From assembly GCF_900102175.1 (NCBI RefSeq), contig NZ_FNKN01000001.1:1240001-1304000 (forward strand): a stretch of 64,000 nucleotides of DNA. Reading direction: 5' to 3'. The notes beneath the pieces are model-generated. The model was not told the DNA's origin, searched no databases, and worked only from the letters and a program-made list of their open reading frames with translations. The translations under genes were made by a program, and so were the position numbers. Positions 63,401-64,000 of the stretch are shown piece after piece. Positions within the stretch are counted from its first letter, which is position 1. The number at the start of each line of letters is the position of its first letter. Source of the stretch: Microbacterium sp. cf332 (GTDB taxonomy: Bacteria; Actinomycetota; Actinomycetes; Actinomycetales; Microbacteriaceae).

Positions 63401-64000
63401 TCAGGAGTTCCGGCCCCGCGCCGACACCGGCCAGCGCTCCTCCGCGCCGTCGGGCGAGACGGCCACGACCTCGTCGACGAGGTTGAGGACGAGGCAGACG
63501 TGGTTCGGGACGAGCGCCACCACGTCACCGAGATCGGGGAGCGCACGCCCGGCCGGCCAGGCGACGGTCGCGTGGTGCTCGGAGAGCGCGACGACGACCG
63601 CGCCCGGGAGGCCGTCGACCGCTCCGAATCCCTCGAGCCACGCGGGCCGATCGCTGCCGAGGATCTTGCTGCCCGCGTCGAGCACCACGCGGGCGCCGCC
63701 GTCCTCAGCCGCATGCCGGCTCACGACCGTCGCCGCGACGGTGAGTGCGATGTCCGCGGGCTCGCAGCGCCCGAGCGCGAGCTGCTGGGCATCGCCGAAG
63801 ACGTAGACGCCGGGTCGCACCTCCGTGGCCCCGCCGTCGGCGGTGAGCAGCGCGCTCGGCGTCGACCCGCCGCTGCGTCGTCCGACCTCGAACCCCGCGG
63901 CCTCGAGAGCGTCGGACGCGGTGAGCAGCGCCGTCCGCTCCTGCTCGGCGGCCGTCGCCGCCGCACCCGGCGCGTAGCTGTGGCCGGGAAAGGTGAAGAC
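63401..64000 (-). CDS. D-threonine aldolase / D-serine dehydratase-like protein (partial)
   Basis: The last 199 codons are visible; the 5' part lies beyond the right edge. The frame is open from the window end: it reads HSYAPG early, then [29 protein letters not shown], and [19 protein letters not shown], the His-x-Cys metal site of the C-terminal domain in DSD1/D-threonine aldolase proteins. The PLP-binding alanine-racemase-like N-terminal barrel must be mostly outside. It would act on D-amino acids. GTG at 63820 is not the true start. Confidence 0.85.
   Translation of the reverse strand, partial: VFTFPGHSYAPGAAATAAEQERTALLTASDALEAAGFEVGRRSGGSTPSALLTADGGATEVRPGVYVFGDAQQLALGRCEPADIALTVAATVVSRHAAEDGGARVVLDAGSKILGSDRPAWLEGFGAVDGLPGAVVVALSEHHATVAWPAGRALPDLGDVVALVPNHVCLVLNLVDEVVAVSPDGAEERWPVSARGRNS

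Overview
This 64 kb window is chromosomal DNA from a high-GC actinobacterium, most likely a Microbacteriaceae member such as Microbacterium. The evidence is very GC-rich third codon positions, a DUF222/HNH (13E12-type) gene, three copies of a small Microbacteriaceae-type protein family (recalled as DUF7882), dense ATGA/GTGA gene overlaps, many GTG starts and many leaderless promoters. There is one tRNA (Arg, anticodon ACG). I saw no rRNA, CRISPR array, insertion sequence or prophage. Both edges are ordinary chromosome; the last gene, a D-threonine aldolase-like protein, runs off the right edge.

Layout. 0-15 kb: luxS, a secreted lysozyme-like protein, small enzymes, a cation exchanger, a MarR regulator, a possible structured small RNA, the DUF222/HNH gene behind a LexA-like box, an Hsp20 gene behind both HAIR and CIRCE operators, L-serine dehydratase, an alditol oxidase, tRNA-Arg and small membrane proteins. 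15-20.4 kb: a LacI-regulated arabinose set (regulator, araB, araA, mutarotase). 20.4-23.4 kb: a PadR regulator, a FUSC-type membrane protein and a DUF1992 protein. 23.4-32.4 kb: a sulfur region with a cbs-metB reverse-transsulfuration operon behind a Cys-codon leader peptide, a nitroreductase, two MetY-like enzymes, a flavin reductase, a sulfurtransferase and an FMN monooxygenase.

32.5-40.8 kb: regulators, DoxX, CinA, an oxidoreductase, a phytoene-desaturase-like protein with an SRPBCC partner, and two copies of the DUF7882-like family, each beside a MarR gene. 40.8-45.2 kb: a beta-glucoside PTS operon (EIIBCA, GH1 phospho-beta-glucosidase, BglG-type antiterminator) with a recognisable RAT/terminator in its leader. 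45.2-55.5 kb: a glycan locus of eight glycosyltransferases in tightly overlapping operons, with the third DUF7882-like copy translationally coupled to one of them. 55.5-62.5 kb: a toroid-fold protein, a GH42 beta-galactosidase divergent from a TetR regulator, and a large secreted multidomain glycosidase. 62.5-64 kb: an NAD-binding epimerase-like protein and the partial aldolase.

The most notable regulatory features are the eight-codon leader peptide with three Cys codons ahead of cbs-metB, the double HAIR/CIRCE control of hsp20, the RAT element, a duplicated promoter/operator unit ahead of the second DUF7882-like copy, and a recurring -10 hexamer placed 6-7 nt before the start codon in front of at least 13 genes. 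The sulfur region and the glycan/DUF7882 locus are the best candidates for undescribed biology.
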